64,000 bases of DNA from Proteles cristata cristata (taxonomy: Eukaryota > Chordata > Mammalia > Carnivora > Hyaenidae): assembly GCA_017311185.1 (NCBI GenBank), contig JAESUZ010003530.1:682001-746000 (forward strand), given 5' to 3'. The notes under the pieces are model-generated. The model saw nothing but the letters and a program-made list of their open reading frames with translations, searched no databases and was not told the origin of the DNA. The translations under genes and the position numbers were made by a program. Positions 35,064 to 45,989 of this stretch are shown here, one piece after another. Within the stretch, counting starts at the first letter, position 1; every line of letters starts with the position of its first letter.

Positions 35064-36146
35064 TAATGACTGGTTCTTATTTTGGTTCTTATTCTTCTAT
35101 GCTTAAACTTTTGTTTCTCAGTCCCTAATCTCTAGGTGTTGGTTTCCTACCAAGACATAAGATAAAGACATCAGCACCCTTGCGTGCTCCTTGACACCTC
35201 CCTCTTTCTCCAAGTCCTGTTAACTGTATTATTTTATCAAGTTTATCTAAACAACATCAAAGGTTCAGAAATGCGATTAGTAAAAATTTATTGTGCACAC
35301 AGCACAAAGGACGGTTTGCAAACCGGGAGCTCGCAAACCAAAACACAGTGTGAGGCTCCGGGGTGAGACTGTCACAAAGCAGCCTCTGTAATGAGAAAGC
35401 AGTGCCTGCCCATCCTTCACGGTGACTGTTTACAATATTAGAATTCTCCCAAATGATAGGGAACTGGCCAGTGGTTAGGGCATGTCAAGCTAGGAAAGCA
35501 GTTTAAGTTTTGCTCATGATTTCCAGAGGCATAAGCAAGAAATAACCCAGGTCAAGTTAGCCTTGCAAAATAAGCTAAATTAAGCTCTGCTTGTATGACT
35601 AACTGGTTTTGTCTGCTCAGGGAATTTGCAAGGCCTGTCTCTGTTTGTTTTTGATTTTAACAAGGGAAACAGAGTTTAGAAAGTTATGTTTAAATAAACC
35701 GTGTTTAATGCAGGACTGGGGCAGGCTGACTGGATGCACAGAATAGGAAATCTGTCCTATGGCAGACACACCTCTCAAGGGGAGATTGTGAGAGTCAAGG
35801 GCAAATCCATTCTCTTCCCTTAAAGGCCATCAAATACTGAACTGTTTATGTCACTAAGACATTAATGTCACTGAGAAGACACGCTGGGTGTCGTAGTTTG
35901 TTTTACTTTTGGAATGAACACTCTTGTATAGTTTTTCCTCCCTGGTGTTTAAAAATTATCTTCTTTCTTGAGAGAAAAAATTACCCTATCGTTAATATCT
36001 TCCAGCTGTTTAATACATTTTGAATACATGCATGTACATGGGTTTCTTTCTAGGACCATTTGCATAGAAGTTATCCTGGGATTACATTTCCTTGCCCTCT
36101 TTAGTTTGTTTCACTGTTCTTGGGGCTGATGCATTGTCTTTCTTCA
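35064..36146. other. Intergenic DNA, nothing recognised
   Basis: AT-rich unique-looking sequence without coding frames of note. Confidence 0.4.
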
Positions 36147-36162
36147 ATGTATTTTTCCTTTT

Positions 36163-36360
36163 TTAAATTTTTTAAGTTTATTAATTTTGAGAGAGAACGA
36201 GAACCAGTGGGGAAGGAGGGTGGGGGTTGGGACAGAGGATCCGAATCAGGCTCCACACTGACAGCATGGAGTCCAAAGTGGGGCTCAAACTCATGAACTG
36301 AGAGATTATGACCTGAGCTGAAGTTGGATGCTTAACCAACTGAGTCAAGCAGGCACCCCA
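36163..36360 (-). mobile_element. CAN-type SINE (left member of a tandem pair)
   Basis: Reverse, diverged head (GAGTCAAGCAGGCACCCC). It sits in the tail of the SINE at 36363-36617. Confidence 0.88.
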
Positions 36361-36362
36361 TT

Positions 36363-36448
36363 CCTTTTTTTTTTTTTTTTAAGTTTGTTTGTTTATTGAG
36401 AGAGAGGGAGGGAGAGAGAGAGAGCAGGGAGAGGTCAGGGGGAGAGAG

Positions 36449-36491
<43 letters not shown>

Positions 36492-36617
36492 CCCAAGTGG
36501 GCACCACACTGTCATGTGGAGCCCATTACAGGGCTGGAATCCACAAACCGTGAGATCGTGACCTGAACAGAAATCAATAGTTGGAGGCTTAACTGACTGA
36601 GCCACCCGGTTGCCTCC
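36363..36617 (-). mobile_element. CAN-type SINE with expanded GA tract
   Basis: Reverse copy with a long (GA)n expansion at about 36440-36490. Its duplication ATGTATTTTTCCTTTT lies at 36147-36162 and 36618-36633, outside the pair, so the left SINE inserted later into its tail. Confidence 0.88.
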
Positions 36618-36889
36618 ATGTATTTTTCCTTTTGCTGCAGTAGATCCCTAAATTACTTTAAAAACATCAATAACAACAAAAGCACCATGGTGTTTGCATG
36701 TCTGAAAATGAGTTTTTGTGCATCCGAGTTCTTGCATTGTCTGAAAATGTATTATGCTCCCCTCATATCTAATCAATGTTTTGATTAATTCTACATTTAT
36801 AATCCTTTTCCTCCAGAACTTTGAAGACCTTTCTCTACCGCCATCTAGAATTTAAGGCCCACTGAAAAGGAAGCAGCAGTCCTTAGCCC

Positions 36890-37085
36890 AGCTGCTGGCT
36901 TGAGCCCCAGCTCCTGCCACCTGCTAGCTGCAGCCGTGGGTAAGTTTCTCAGTACTTTCACCCAATAAATGGTGGTAATGATGATAAATCAAAGGAGTGT
37001 TGTGAGGATTCAATCACTTAGCTAATATATATAAAGTGAAGCAGGTGCCTGCAGGTAGTAAGCCCTATGGAAGTGTCAGCTCCCT
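36890..37085 (+). repeat. MIR remnant
   Basis: 'ccacctgctagctgcagccg', 'gggtaagtttctcagtactt' and 'tgttgtgaggattcaatcac' match forward MIR. Confidence 0.6.
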
Positions 37086-37979
37086 TAAAAAACCAGTTTT
37101 TATCATCATCATCATCATCTTACATTCATCCTGGCTGTTCTGATGTGTCATGATATTATAACTGGGTGAGTCATTTTGTACTCCATGAACTTGATAATTG
37201 GAAGACCTTCAAGTATCTTCTTTTAGTTCTGGGAATTTTTAAATGTTTTCAAAATAATTTTATGCTATCTACTTTCTTTTTCTCAGTGGTCTTGGTTAAA
37301 TGTAGGTCCTTTTGAATTAAGACGTGTTTCTTTTTTCTTCAGATTTTGTTTCTTTGTGCTTTTTGTTCTATATTCAGAGAGATTTTCTCATCTATTTCTT
37401 CCACATGATTTATTACATTCTAAATTTCTGCATTCATGTCGTTAATTATCACACATAATTTCTGGTTCTGTGCTTCTTTCGGTTAGCAATTTGGAGTTTT
37501 TAATGGATGTAATAACTATCCATATCTCTTTGTAGTGCTTAGATTTGTTTTATGATCTACAATTTCTGCTGAATTATCTCAGTTCCTTCTAGAATGTAGA
37601 AGGACTATAGTCCTGTATAGATGCCTCACTTCTTTTGAACAATCTCCTTGTATTTTAGTCCTTTTCCATGATATTAATTACACCCTCCCATCATTGACAT
37701 TTAAAAACAACACATTTTGTAACTCCCTGTAATTAGGACATAGACTTTGGTTCAGCCATTCAGAATATGCTCCTGTGAGAAGTTTGATTCGAAAGTTAGT
37801 TGCAGGAGGAAATGGTCAGGACACCTGACATCTATTTTGCACTGCAGGGAGTGGGGGACACAGCAGCACAATTTCTCTGGAATCTGCAGCAGGGGCCACA
37901 GCAGATCCCTTACCAGCCTAGGTCTGTGGGAGACGTTCCTGGAGACCCAGCTCAGAGTTGATTCCTCTAGTTCTTTAAG
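37086..37979. other. Intergenic DNA, with an unassigned pyrimidine-rich repeat-like part
   Basis: A short (ATC)n run lies at about 37103-37121. 37126-37640 is pyrimidine-rich and resembles 43400-43960 in style ('gagattttctcatctatttc' against 'gagatttcctcatctcctta'). It is probably the same ancient repeat, not named. Confidence 0.3.
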
Positions 37980-37996
37980 AGATTGTCTGAGATGCT

Positions 37997-38903
37997 CTTT
38001 CCATGTTTTGGCTATTGTTGAGAGTGCTGCTGTGAACATTGGTGTACATGTGCTCCTATGCATCAGCACTCCTGTATCCCTTGGGTAAATTCCTAGCAGT
38101 GCTATTGCTGGGTACTAGGGGAGTTCTAGTGTTAATTTTTTGAGGAACCTCCACACTGTTTTCCAGAGGGGCTACACCAGTTTACATTCCCACCAACGGT
38201 GTAGGAGGGTGCCCGTTTCTCCACATCCTCGCCAGCATCTTGTGTTCTCTGATTTGCTCATTTTAGCTACTCTGACAGGCATGAGGTGGTATCTCAGTGT
38301 GGTTTTGATTTGTATTTGCCTGATGAGGGGGGATGCTGAGCATCGTTTCATGTGTCTGTTGGCCATCTGGATGTCCTCTTTGGAGAAGTGTCTGTTCATG
38401 TCTTCTGCCCATTTCTTCACTGGATTGTTTGTTTTTCGGGTGTGGAGTTTGGTGAGTTCCTTATAGATTTTGGATCCATCAGCTGATGAATGGATCAAAA
38501 AGATGTGGTTTATCTATACAATGGAATACTACATAGCAATGAGAAAGAATGAAATCTGGCCATGTGTAGCAACATGGATGGACCTTGAGGGTGTTATGCT
38601 GAGTGAAATAAGTCAGGCAGAGAAGGGCAGATACCATATGTTTGCACGTATAGGAGGATTAGGAGGAACTTAACAGAGGACCATGGGGGAGAAGAAGGGG
38701 GGAAATAGAGCAGGGAGAGAAAAGGGGAGAAATAGAAGGGGGAGAGGGAGGGAGGCAAACCATGAGAGACTCTTGAATGTTGAGAACAAACTGAGGACTG
38801 TTGGGGGGGGAAGGGGGCGATGTGCATGGAGGAGGGCACTTGTGGGAATGAGCACTGGGTGTTGTATGGAAACCAGCATTACAATAAACTATTTAAAAAA
38901 AAA
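37997..38903 (+). mobile_element. Second L1 insertion with 5' inversion
   Basis: 37997-38471 is ORF2 in reverse. From about 38472 to 38903 the ORF2 C-terminus (frame [20 protein letters not shown]), 3' UTR and A-tail run forward. Flanks are 17-bp duplications AGATTGTCTGAGATGCT (37980-37996) and AGATTGTCTAAGATGCT (38904-38920) with one difference. About 15-20 bases are lost at the joint. This is a twin-priming product, oriented opposite to the one at 1418-2816. Confidence 0.93.
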
Positions 38904-38920
38904 AGATTGTCTAAGATGCT

Positions 38921-39477
38921 TAACACCCGATTTTGAGTACTTTTCCTGATAATGACTTTCCAGCTGGATTTATTCCCCCTATTTCAGATTGTTTTCTCAA
39001 ACTGTTCATATGGCAAGGCCCACCTCTTGGTATCCATGTTCTTGTATAATCCTCGTTCACTGAGTGTGGGCAGGCTAGGCATATAGGCTCACTTCTGATG
39101 ATTAGAATATGGCAGACATAAGGGGATGTCACCTTTCAGATCCTGTAATAAGAGCATGGCTTCTGTTTTGGGTGCTTGCTGTCTCTGGTTCACTCTTAGA
39201 TCATTCACCCTGGGGAAAAAACCAACTACCATGTCATGAAGCAGCCATGTGAAGAGGCCTATGTTGCAAGGTTTCACGGCCTACAAAAATCCATGTGAGT
39301 AAGCTAGGAAGTAGTTCCCCTCAGTTTCATTTGAGATTTCAGATGAGACCACAGCGCTGGCCAGGAGCCTGATGGCAATCTCAGGAGAAACCTTGAGCCA
39401 GAAGCACCCAGCTAAACAGTGCCTGATATCTGACTCGCTGAAACTGTGACATAATAAATGTTTGGTGTTCAATAGCA
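38921..39477. other. Intergenic DNA, nothing recognised
   Basis: No clear repeat or coding frame. Confidence 0.35.
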
Positions 39478-40486
39478 TTTCTCACAGATCCAGAACAAAG
39501 AATCCTAAAATTTGTATGGAACCACAAAAGATCCTAAGTAGGCAAAGTAATCTTGAAAAAGAACAAAACTGGTGGCATCACAATCCCACGTTTCAAAACA
39601 TAGTACAAAACTATGGTAATCAAAACAGTATGGCATTGGCACAAATATAGACACAGAGATCAATAGAATGGAATAGAGAGCTGAGAAATAGACCCACAAT
39701 TATATGCTCAATTAACCTATAACAAAGGAGGCAGTATATGCAATGGGGAAAAGACCGTCTCTTCAACAAATGGTACTGGGTAAACTGGACCACTTTCTCC
39801 TACCATACACAAAAATAAACTCAAAATGGATTAAAGCCCCAAATGGGAGACTGAAATCATAAAAACCCTAGAAGAGAACAGAGGCAGTAATTTCTCTGAT
39901 ATCAGCCACAGCAACATTTTTCTAAATATGTCTTCAAAGGCAAGGGAAACAAAAGCAAAATTAAACTTTTAGGACTACAACAAAATAAAAAGCTTCTGCA
40001 CAGCAAAAGAAACAGTCAACGAAACAAAAAGACAACCTACTGGATGGGAGAAGATATTTGCAAATGATATATCTGATAAGGGGTTAGTATCCAAAATCTA
40101 TGAAGAACTTATGCAACACAATACCAAAAAACCCAAATAATCCAATTAAAAAATGGTCAGAAGACATGAACAGACATTAGTCAATGGCTAAAGCCAGTCA
40201 CACAAGAAATAACAGATGCTGGCAAGGATGTAGACAATAAGTTGGGATTGCAAACTGGTATAGTCACTGTGGAAAACAGTATGGAAGTTACTGAAATAGT
40301 TAAAAACAGAATTATCTATGATCCAGTAATTGTACTACTGAGTATTTACCCAAGGAATGTGAAAACACTGATTCAAAAAGATAGGTGTACCCCTCTGTTT
40401 ATTGCAGCATTATTTACAACAGCCAAGATATGAAAGCAGCCCAAGTATCCACAGTTAGATGAATGGATAAAGAATTTATGGTATGT

Positions 40487-40489
40487 GTG

Positions 40490-40522
<33 letters not shown>

Positions 40523-40552
40523 ATGTGTGTATATATATATACACACACACAC
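40487..40552. repeat. (TA)n(TG)n microsatellite with palindromic end
   Basis: Alternating TA and TG tracts. The right part reads GTGTGTATATATATATACAC, a self-complementary stretch able to form a cruciform or Z-DNA. It lies inside the old L1. Confidence 0.9.
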
Positions 40553-40732
40553 AATGGAATATTTCAAGGATGAAATCTTGGCATCTGCAACAATATGGAT
40601 GGAGCTAGAATATATTATGCTAAGTGAAATAAGTCAGAGAAAGACAAATCCCATATGATTTTACTCATGTGGAATTTAAGAAAAAAAACAAGCGAACAAA
40701 GAGATGAAAAAGAGACAAACCAAGAAACAGAC

Positions 40733-41025
40733 ATTTTTTTAAAAGTTTATTTTTGAGGGAGAAAGAGGGACAGCAAGAGCAGGGAAGGGGCAGAGAGAGA
40801 GAGAGAGAGAGACAGAGAGACAGAGAGAGAGACAGAGAGACAGAGAGACATGGTGAGCAGGGGAGGGGCAGAAAGGAAAGGAGACACAGAATCTGGAGCA
40901 GGCTCCAGGCTCCAGGCTCTGAGCTGTTCGCATAGAGCCTGAGGCGGGGCTCGAACTTGGGAACAGTGAGATCATAACCTGAGCTGAAGTCGGACACTCA
41001 ACTGAGTGGGCCACCCAGGTGCCTC
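40733..41025 (-). mobile_element. CAN-type SINE in L1 3' UTR
   Basis: Reverse copy with an expanded GAGACA/GAGA middle (about 40795-40850), making it longer than usual. Duplication AAGAAACAGAC (40722-40732) and AAGGAACAGAC (41026-41036). Confidence 0.9.
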
Positions 41026-41289
41026 AAGGAACAGACTGTTAATGACAGAAAACAAACTGATGGTTACCAGAGGGGCGGTAGTTGGGGGGACGGGGGAAAT
41101 GGGAGATGGGGTTTAAGCGTACACGTGTTGTGATGAGCTGGGTAATGAATGGAATTGTCGAAACACTATATTGCACACCTGAAATGTACATGACACAGTA
41201 TGTTAATTTTTGCAAAGAAATTTTTTGAAATGTTGGATGTCTTTCGGCCACTAAGTTTGGAGTAATTTGTTGTGCAGCAACAGCTAAAC

Positions 41290-41735
41290 GGTGCAGGTAT
41301 CACAAATTTAACTTGTCTAAAACTAGACTCCTGACCCTCAGTCGTGCCCTCAACGTGCTCTCGTCTCAGTCTCCCTCATCTCAGGAAATGACTACCTCCT
41401 CCTTCCAGCCCCTGAGGCCAGAAGCTTGGGGCTTCATCCTTGGCATCCCCTCCTCTCTCACGACTGATAACCAAACCATCGGCACTCCCTGTCAGCGCTA
41501 CCTTCGCAGGATTTCTAAGATCGGCCCATTTCTCACCCTCTCTGCTACCATCACCCTGGACGAAACCACTGTCCTCTCTGATGTGGATGATTGGTGTAGC
41601 GTCCCCCATGTGTCTCCCTTTCTCCGTTTTTATCCCTCTATAGTCCAAAGCCAGAGTGACCGATTTAAAGAGATCATTTTTCTCCTTTGCTTAAAACTCT
41701 CTAATGTTTCCTCATGTCCCTAGTAAAGACCGTCT
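41290..41735 (+). mobile_element. L2 remnant, RT thumb region
   Basis: 'cagcgctaccttcgcaggat', 'ccatttctcaccctctctgc', 'agccagagtgaccgatttaa' and 'cctttgcttaaaactctcta' correspond in order to the L2 RT C-terminal segment. It resumes at about 42126-42345 ('ttcccaagccatcctgggca', 'gtacgtgctgtccttcagct'). Confidence 0.6.
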
Positions 41736-41736
41736 T

Positions 41737-42125
41737 TTTTTTTTTTTAATTTTAGAAAGGGGGGAGGGGAGAAGAAGAGAATTTTTTTTAATGTTTGTTT
41801 ATTTTTGAGAGAGAGAGAGAGAGAATGAGCGCACGCGAGCACAAGGCAGGGGCAGAAAGAGAGGGAGACACCATCCAAAGCAGGCTCCAGGCTCTGAGCT
41901 GTCAGCACAGACCCATCTGCAGGGCTCCAACCTACAGACCGTGAGATCATGACCTAAGCCGACGTCAGATGATGCTTCCGAGACTGAGCCACCCAGGCGC
42001 CCAGAGAGAGGGAATCTTAAATGGGCTCTGCGCTGATGCGGGGCTTGATCCTACCACCCTGGGCTCATGCCCCGAGATAAAATCAAGAGTCAGACGCTCA
42101 ACCTACTGAGGTGCCCAGGTGTCCC
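41737..42125 (-). mobile_element. Older carnivore SINE, split by a younger one
   Basis: The T-run and GA-rich part are at 41737-41780. The remainder ('gggaatcttaaatgggctct', 'gcggggcttgatcctaccac', a decayed head ending GTGCCCAGGTGTCCC) is at 42003-42125. The gap is the younger SINE at 41781-42002. Confidence 0.8.
41781..42002 (-). mobile_element. CAN-type SINE nested in the older SINE
   Basis: Reverse full-length copy ending GAGCCACCCAGGCGCCC. Confidence 0.9.
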
Positions 42126-42345
42126 GAGGCAGTCTTATAATGACTTGGAAGGCATGCGTGGTGACTTTCTCTCCTAGCACACTTCCCTTTGCTCTCTTCC
42201 CAAGCCATCCTGGGCAGAGACAAAGTCTGCGCATCTCAGGGGACTTTGTACGTGCTGTCCTTCAGCTAGAAGGGCTGGACACACCTGACTTTGGGAAGGA
42301 TTTCTCTCTGCTTTGTCCATTGCCATACCCCCAAACCTAGATAGT
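42126..42345 (+). mobile_element. L2 remnant, 3' part
   Basis: Continuation of the L2 fragment interrupted by the nested SINEs at 41737-42125. Confidence 0.5.
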
Positions 42346-43082
42346 GCCCGGGTCACAGTCTTTAAACACCCACTGAATACATGTATACATGCAGGTAGAG
42401 TGGATGCCGTGCTTTGCAGCTTTTAGCCCTGATCGGTACACAGCATCCATGATTTTAATCTGTTTCTGCTTCGTGTGGGAGCCTTTCCCTGCAGGCCCTA
42501 TGACTGTTAGCTTCCTGCTTATGTTTAATAGTGAAACACTGGTTCATTCATTTAGGTAGTTGGCGTGATTTTCTCTGACTTCAGTGGCCTCTTTCCTGAA
42601 CGAGTGGGCCGACTTATACCGTGTGTGTGTGTGCGCGCATGCACGCGTGTGTTTGTGAGCACACAGCTTTTGGTGGGGGCTGCTGGGCACAGCCAATGGT
42701 AGGCTTCACTAAAAGCTTTCACTAAAGCATCCTCATGTTAAAAGCAGGCAGATACACTGAACTTTTTCCCCCAAAGTGTCCAAATGAGGATGGCTTTCTC
42801 TACTTCGAGAACTCAACCACCACTGTAGGAGCGCTATGTTGTCCTGGTCCAATGTGGGGAGCACTTTCCTCAGATTTCAGTCTGGGGGCAAAGCCCACCA
42901 TCACTCGGAGGGGTGAGGGTGTTGAAAACAAGAAAAACTTGATGTTCTTCTATAGTTTCCATCAATGACTGCTCTTCATCCCGTGTCTGTCCTCTGCACC
43001 ATCTGACTCTAAGGGCACTCAAAGCAAGAGCTCTGCTGTGCCCCTTGGGAAGGGCTCCTTCCCTTTCCACCCACCTGGTAGT
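42346..43082. other. Intergenic DNA with a 33-bp Z-DNA-prone tract
   Basis: No gene recognised. Strict pyrimidine-purine alternation covers 42620-42652, with a GCGCGCATGCACGCG core. Confidence 0.45.
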
Positions 43083-43091
43083 CACAATTTA

Positions 43092-43312
43092 AAAAAAAAA
43101 TTTTTTTTAATGTTTTATTTATTTCTAGGAGAGAGAGACAGCGTGAGCAGGGGAGGGTCAGAGAGAGAGGGAGACACAGGCTCTGAAACAGGCTCCAGGC
43201 TCTGAGCTGGCAGTCAGCACAGAGCCCGACATGGGGCTTGAACTCACGAACCGCGAGATCATGACCTAAGTGACAGTTGGACGCTTAACTGACTAAGCCA
43301 CCCAGGCACCCC
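43092..43312 (-). mobile_element. Young SINE, 'CGCTTAGG'-related
   Basis: Reverse copy with subfamily marks (ATTTATTTCTAGGAGAGAG, GAGCTGGCAGTCAGCAC, ATCATGACCTAAG). Duplication CACAATTTA at 43083-43091 and 43313-43321. Confidence 0.93.
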
Positions 43313-43321
43313 CACAATTTA

Positions 43322-44676
43322 GGAATGTAGATGTCCATGCCCTTTTCAATTCTCAGCAATTTCATGACTCTATTCTCTTTAATTCTTTTTTTGCTCTCCC
43401 TTTTCTGAGTGCATTTCTTGCAAAACACAGTGGTAAACTCTCATCTTCAATCAGAAAACACTGTTATATTGTCATTTTTCCTCCTTGCCATCCTCATTAT
43501 ATGGTACTTTCGTTTTTCTACTTGCCTTCATTTTCTATTACCTGGAGCTTTTGTTCCTGGCGTTATGAAATTTTATAGTGGTCTGTGCCGCTTGGTGGAG
43601 GCCTTTTTTATTCATTGTGCTGAACAGAGTCCTTCCCTTGCCTCTAGAAAAATGTCCACTATTTTTGACAGTTTTCTACTCACTGTTTTATCTTCCTGGA
43701 ATTCCTTTGAGTTGGAAATGTTACCTCTTGCGTAGATTAGCTACCTGTCTCATCTTTCTTTTTATCTTCTTCCTGTGAGATTTCCTCATCTCCTTATCCT
43801 TTAATTGAATTTATTTGGGCCATCCTGCTTTGAATTTCCAACAGTTCTTTTTATTCTCTATTTTTTTCCTTGCTTTTCAGCATTTCTTGTTTTATGAATA
43901 AAATATCCTCTATTACCTCCTGGAAGATAACGGCTCTACTTGGTGTTTTGCTTGTTTTAATCTCTCTTTCCTCTCTATTTTTTTCTCCTTGCTTTGGACG
44001 ACTTTCCCAAATATTTGGAGATTCCTAATTGTATGCTTTGTTAAAAAGATAAACTGAGGCATTGAAAAAATGTTAAGCATTTGAGCAAAAATTGATTTGA
44101 ATTGGGTTGGGCCAAACTGAAAATGGTTAGGATTTGCTTGGCTGATGGGAAATAGGAAAAGACGCACAGAGTCCAGTGTGGAAACAAAGAAAGGAAATTA
44201 TTCAGTCGGCTGTAGCTTATTTGCTTGTTAGTGACTGGTTGTGCTTCGCATTTTGATTTTATAACCTGAGGTGTTTATAGGCTTAGATTGTGGTTTGCTT
44301 ACATAGGCTGCCATGGCATTAGTGACACCCCAGTCTAATGGCCTTCTGGTTTAATTAAACAGCTACATTCATGATTAAGATCAGGCATGCATTTCATTTG
44401 TTGACCGGTAGGTTTCATGTTAGGATAATGGACCATTGGGCATTTGTATGGGGGTCATTTCTCTGGGATCCTGGGTAGTGTGTGCATTATATTGCGGGAT
44501 GCTCATTCCCACGTTGGGTGTCAGGAATAATAGTCATAGCCTGGCAAACATCAGTAGTAAAATGTCATTGTCTAAACGTGGTATCCCCCCAAGATACTAA
44601 GCTATGTCATTATCATATTTTACTGTTATTATCCTAAAATCTGTGACCAACTTGAGGATCAATACTGTTATGTATT
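43322..44676. other. Intergenic DNA, partly an unassigned ancient repeat
   Basis: 43400-43960 is pyrimidine-rich with repeat-like phrasing similar to 37126-37640. The remainder is not recognised. Confidence 0.3.
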
Positions 44677-44692
44677 TATCTTGATATTTCTT

Positions 44693-44916
44693 TTTTTTTT
44701 TTTAGTTTTTTTTTTAATTTATTTCTGGGAGAGAGAGAGAGAGACAGCGTGAGCAGGGGAGGGTCAGAGAGAGAGGGAGTCACAGACTGGAACAGGCTCC
44801 AGGCTCTGAGCTGGCAGTCAGCACAGAGCCTGACGCGGGGCTCGAACCCACGAACCGCGAGATCATGACCTAAGCGAAAGTCGGATGCTTAACCGACTAA
44901 GCCACCCAGGCGCCCC
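44693..44916 (-). mobile_element. Young SINE, 'CGCTTAGG' subfamily
   Basis: Reverse copy with all subfamily marks and a perfect 16-bp duplication TATCTTGATATTTCTT at 44677-44692 and 44917-44932. Confidence 0.95.
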
Positions 44917-45205
44917 TATCTTGATATTTCTTGATGTCTTAGTAAATGTGTGTAGAAGGAATGAATGGATACACTCAGCCTGGTAGGAATTGACTCATGA
45001 CCTTGCCCAGCACCTTGAATAACACCAGCCTAATAATACAGGCCAACTAGCTGCTCATTGTGCCACAGGTTCCTGCCCAGGCCCCGAGTGCTTCATTCCA
45101 GGCGAGGCAGCTCAGGCCTCATGAGACCAAGACAAGGGTGAGTGTGTGTCCAGGACCCAGAAAGAGGACAGTCATCTCTGTTGTGCTGTGTTGCTGCACA
45201 TTCTT

Positions 45206-45431
45206 TTTTTTTTTTTTTTTTTAATTTTTTAATGTTTATTTATTTTTGAGGGAGAGAGACAGACCACAAGCAGGGAGGGGCAGAGAGAGAGAGGGAGACA
45301 TAGAATCCGAAGCAGGGTCCAGGCTCTGAGCTGTCAGCACAGAGCCCAGATGGGGCTTGAACTCATGAGCTGTGAGATCATGACCTGAGCCAAAGTCAGA
45401 TGCCTGATAAACTGAGCCACCCAGGCGCCCC
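45206..45431 (-). mobile_element. CAN-type SINE
   Basis: Reverse copy. The 19-bp duplication TGTGTTGCTGCACATTCTT (45187-45205) and TGTATTGCTGCACATTCTT (45432-45450) has one difference. Confidence 0.95.
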
Positions 45432-45751
45432 TGTATTGCTGCACATTCTTAACAGCGAGCCTGAGTTTATTGTTGGATCCTTTTTGCCAAGACTGAACGC
45501 AGAGCTAATGGCTTCCAACTACGCAGTGATGCCCAGCTACCCTCGTGGCTGTTCCATCTGGATATTTTTCCCCTTTGTCGTTTCCACACTGAAGAGTTAT
45601 CAGTGTTGTCTCAGCCCTGCCGTTTTGCCATTTGCCTAACTTGACAAGGCACTTTTCATCTGAAAATGTACCCTCTTTGATATTGGTGGTGAACATGATG
45701 TTCTTTCCATCTAGAAAAAGGAGCACAATCCTTATTCCCTTTTCCCTCTTT

Positions 45752-45976
45752 TATTTTTTTTTAATAAATGTGTTTTCTTGTTTTTGTTTTGTTTTAGAGA
45801 GAGACAGAGTACAAGCAGGAAAGAGATAGAGAGAGAGGGAGACACAGACACCAAAACAGGCTCCAGGCTCTGAGCTGTCAGTGCAGAGCCCAACACGGGG
45901 CTCGAACTCACAAACCATGAGATCATGACCTGAGCTGAGGTTGCAGGCTCAATCAGCTGAGCCACCCAGGCCCCCC
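45752..45976 (-). mobile_element. CAN-type SINE
   Basis: Reverse copy ending GAGCCACCCAGGCCCCCC. Duplication TCCCTTTTCCCTC at 45736-45748 and 45977-45989. Confidence 0.92.
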
Positions 45977-45989
45977 TCCCTTTTCCCTC

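Larger units (their letters stand above)
39478..41220 (+). mobile_element. Older carnivore L1, ORF2 3' half and 3' UTR
   Basis: Forward, broken frame: 'aaaatttgtatggaaccaca', 'gtatggcattggcacaaata', 'ctaccatacacaaaaataaa' and 'tatttacccaaggaatgtga', ending 'gatggttaccagaggggcgg' and 'tgcacacctgaaatgtacat'. It contains a TA/TG tract (40487-40552) and a SINE (40733-41025). A deletion near 40178 joins non-adjacent ORF2 parts. Confidence 0.85.

Noticed and set aside
36380..36490. Long GA microsatellites as independent loci
   Set aside because: They are expansions of the pyrimidine/purine-rich middle of SINEs and are listed with them.
38172..38498. 108-codon minus-strand frame
   Set aside because: L1 ORF2 fragment in the inverted arm of the second twin-primed insertion.
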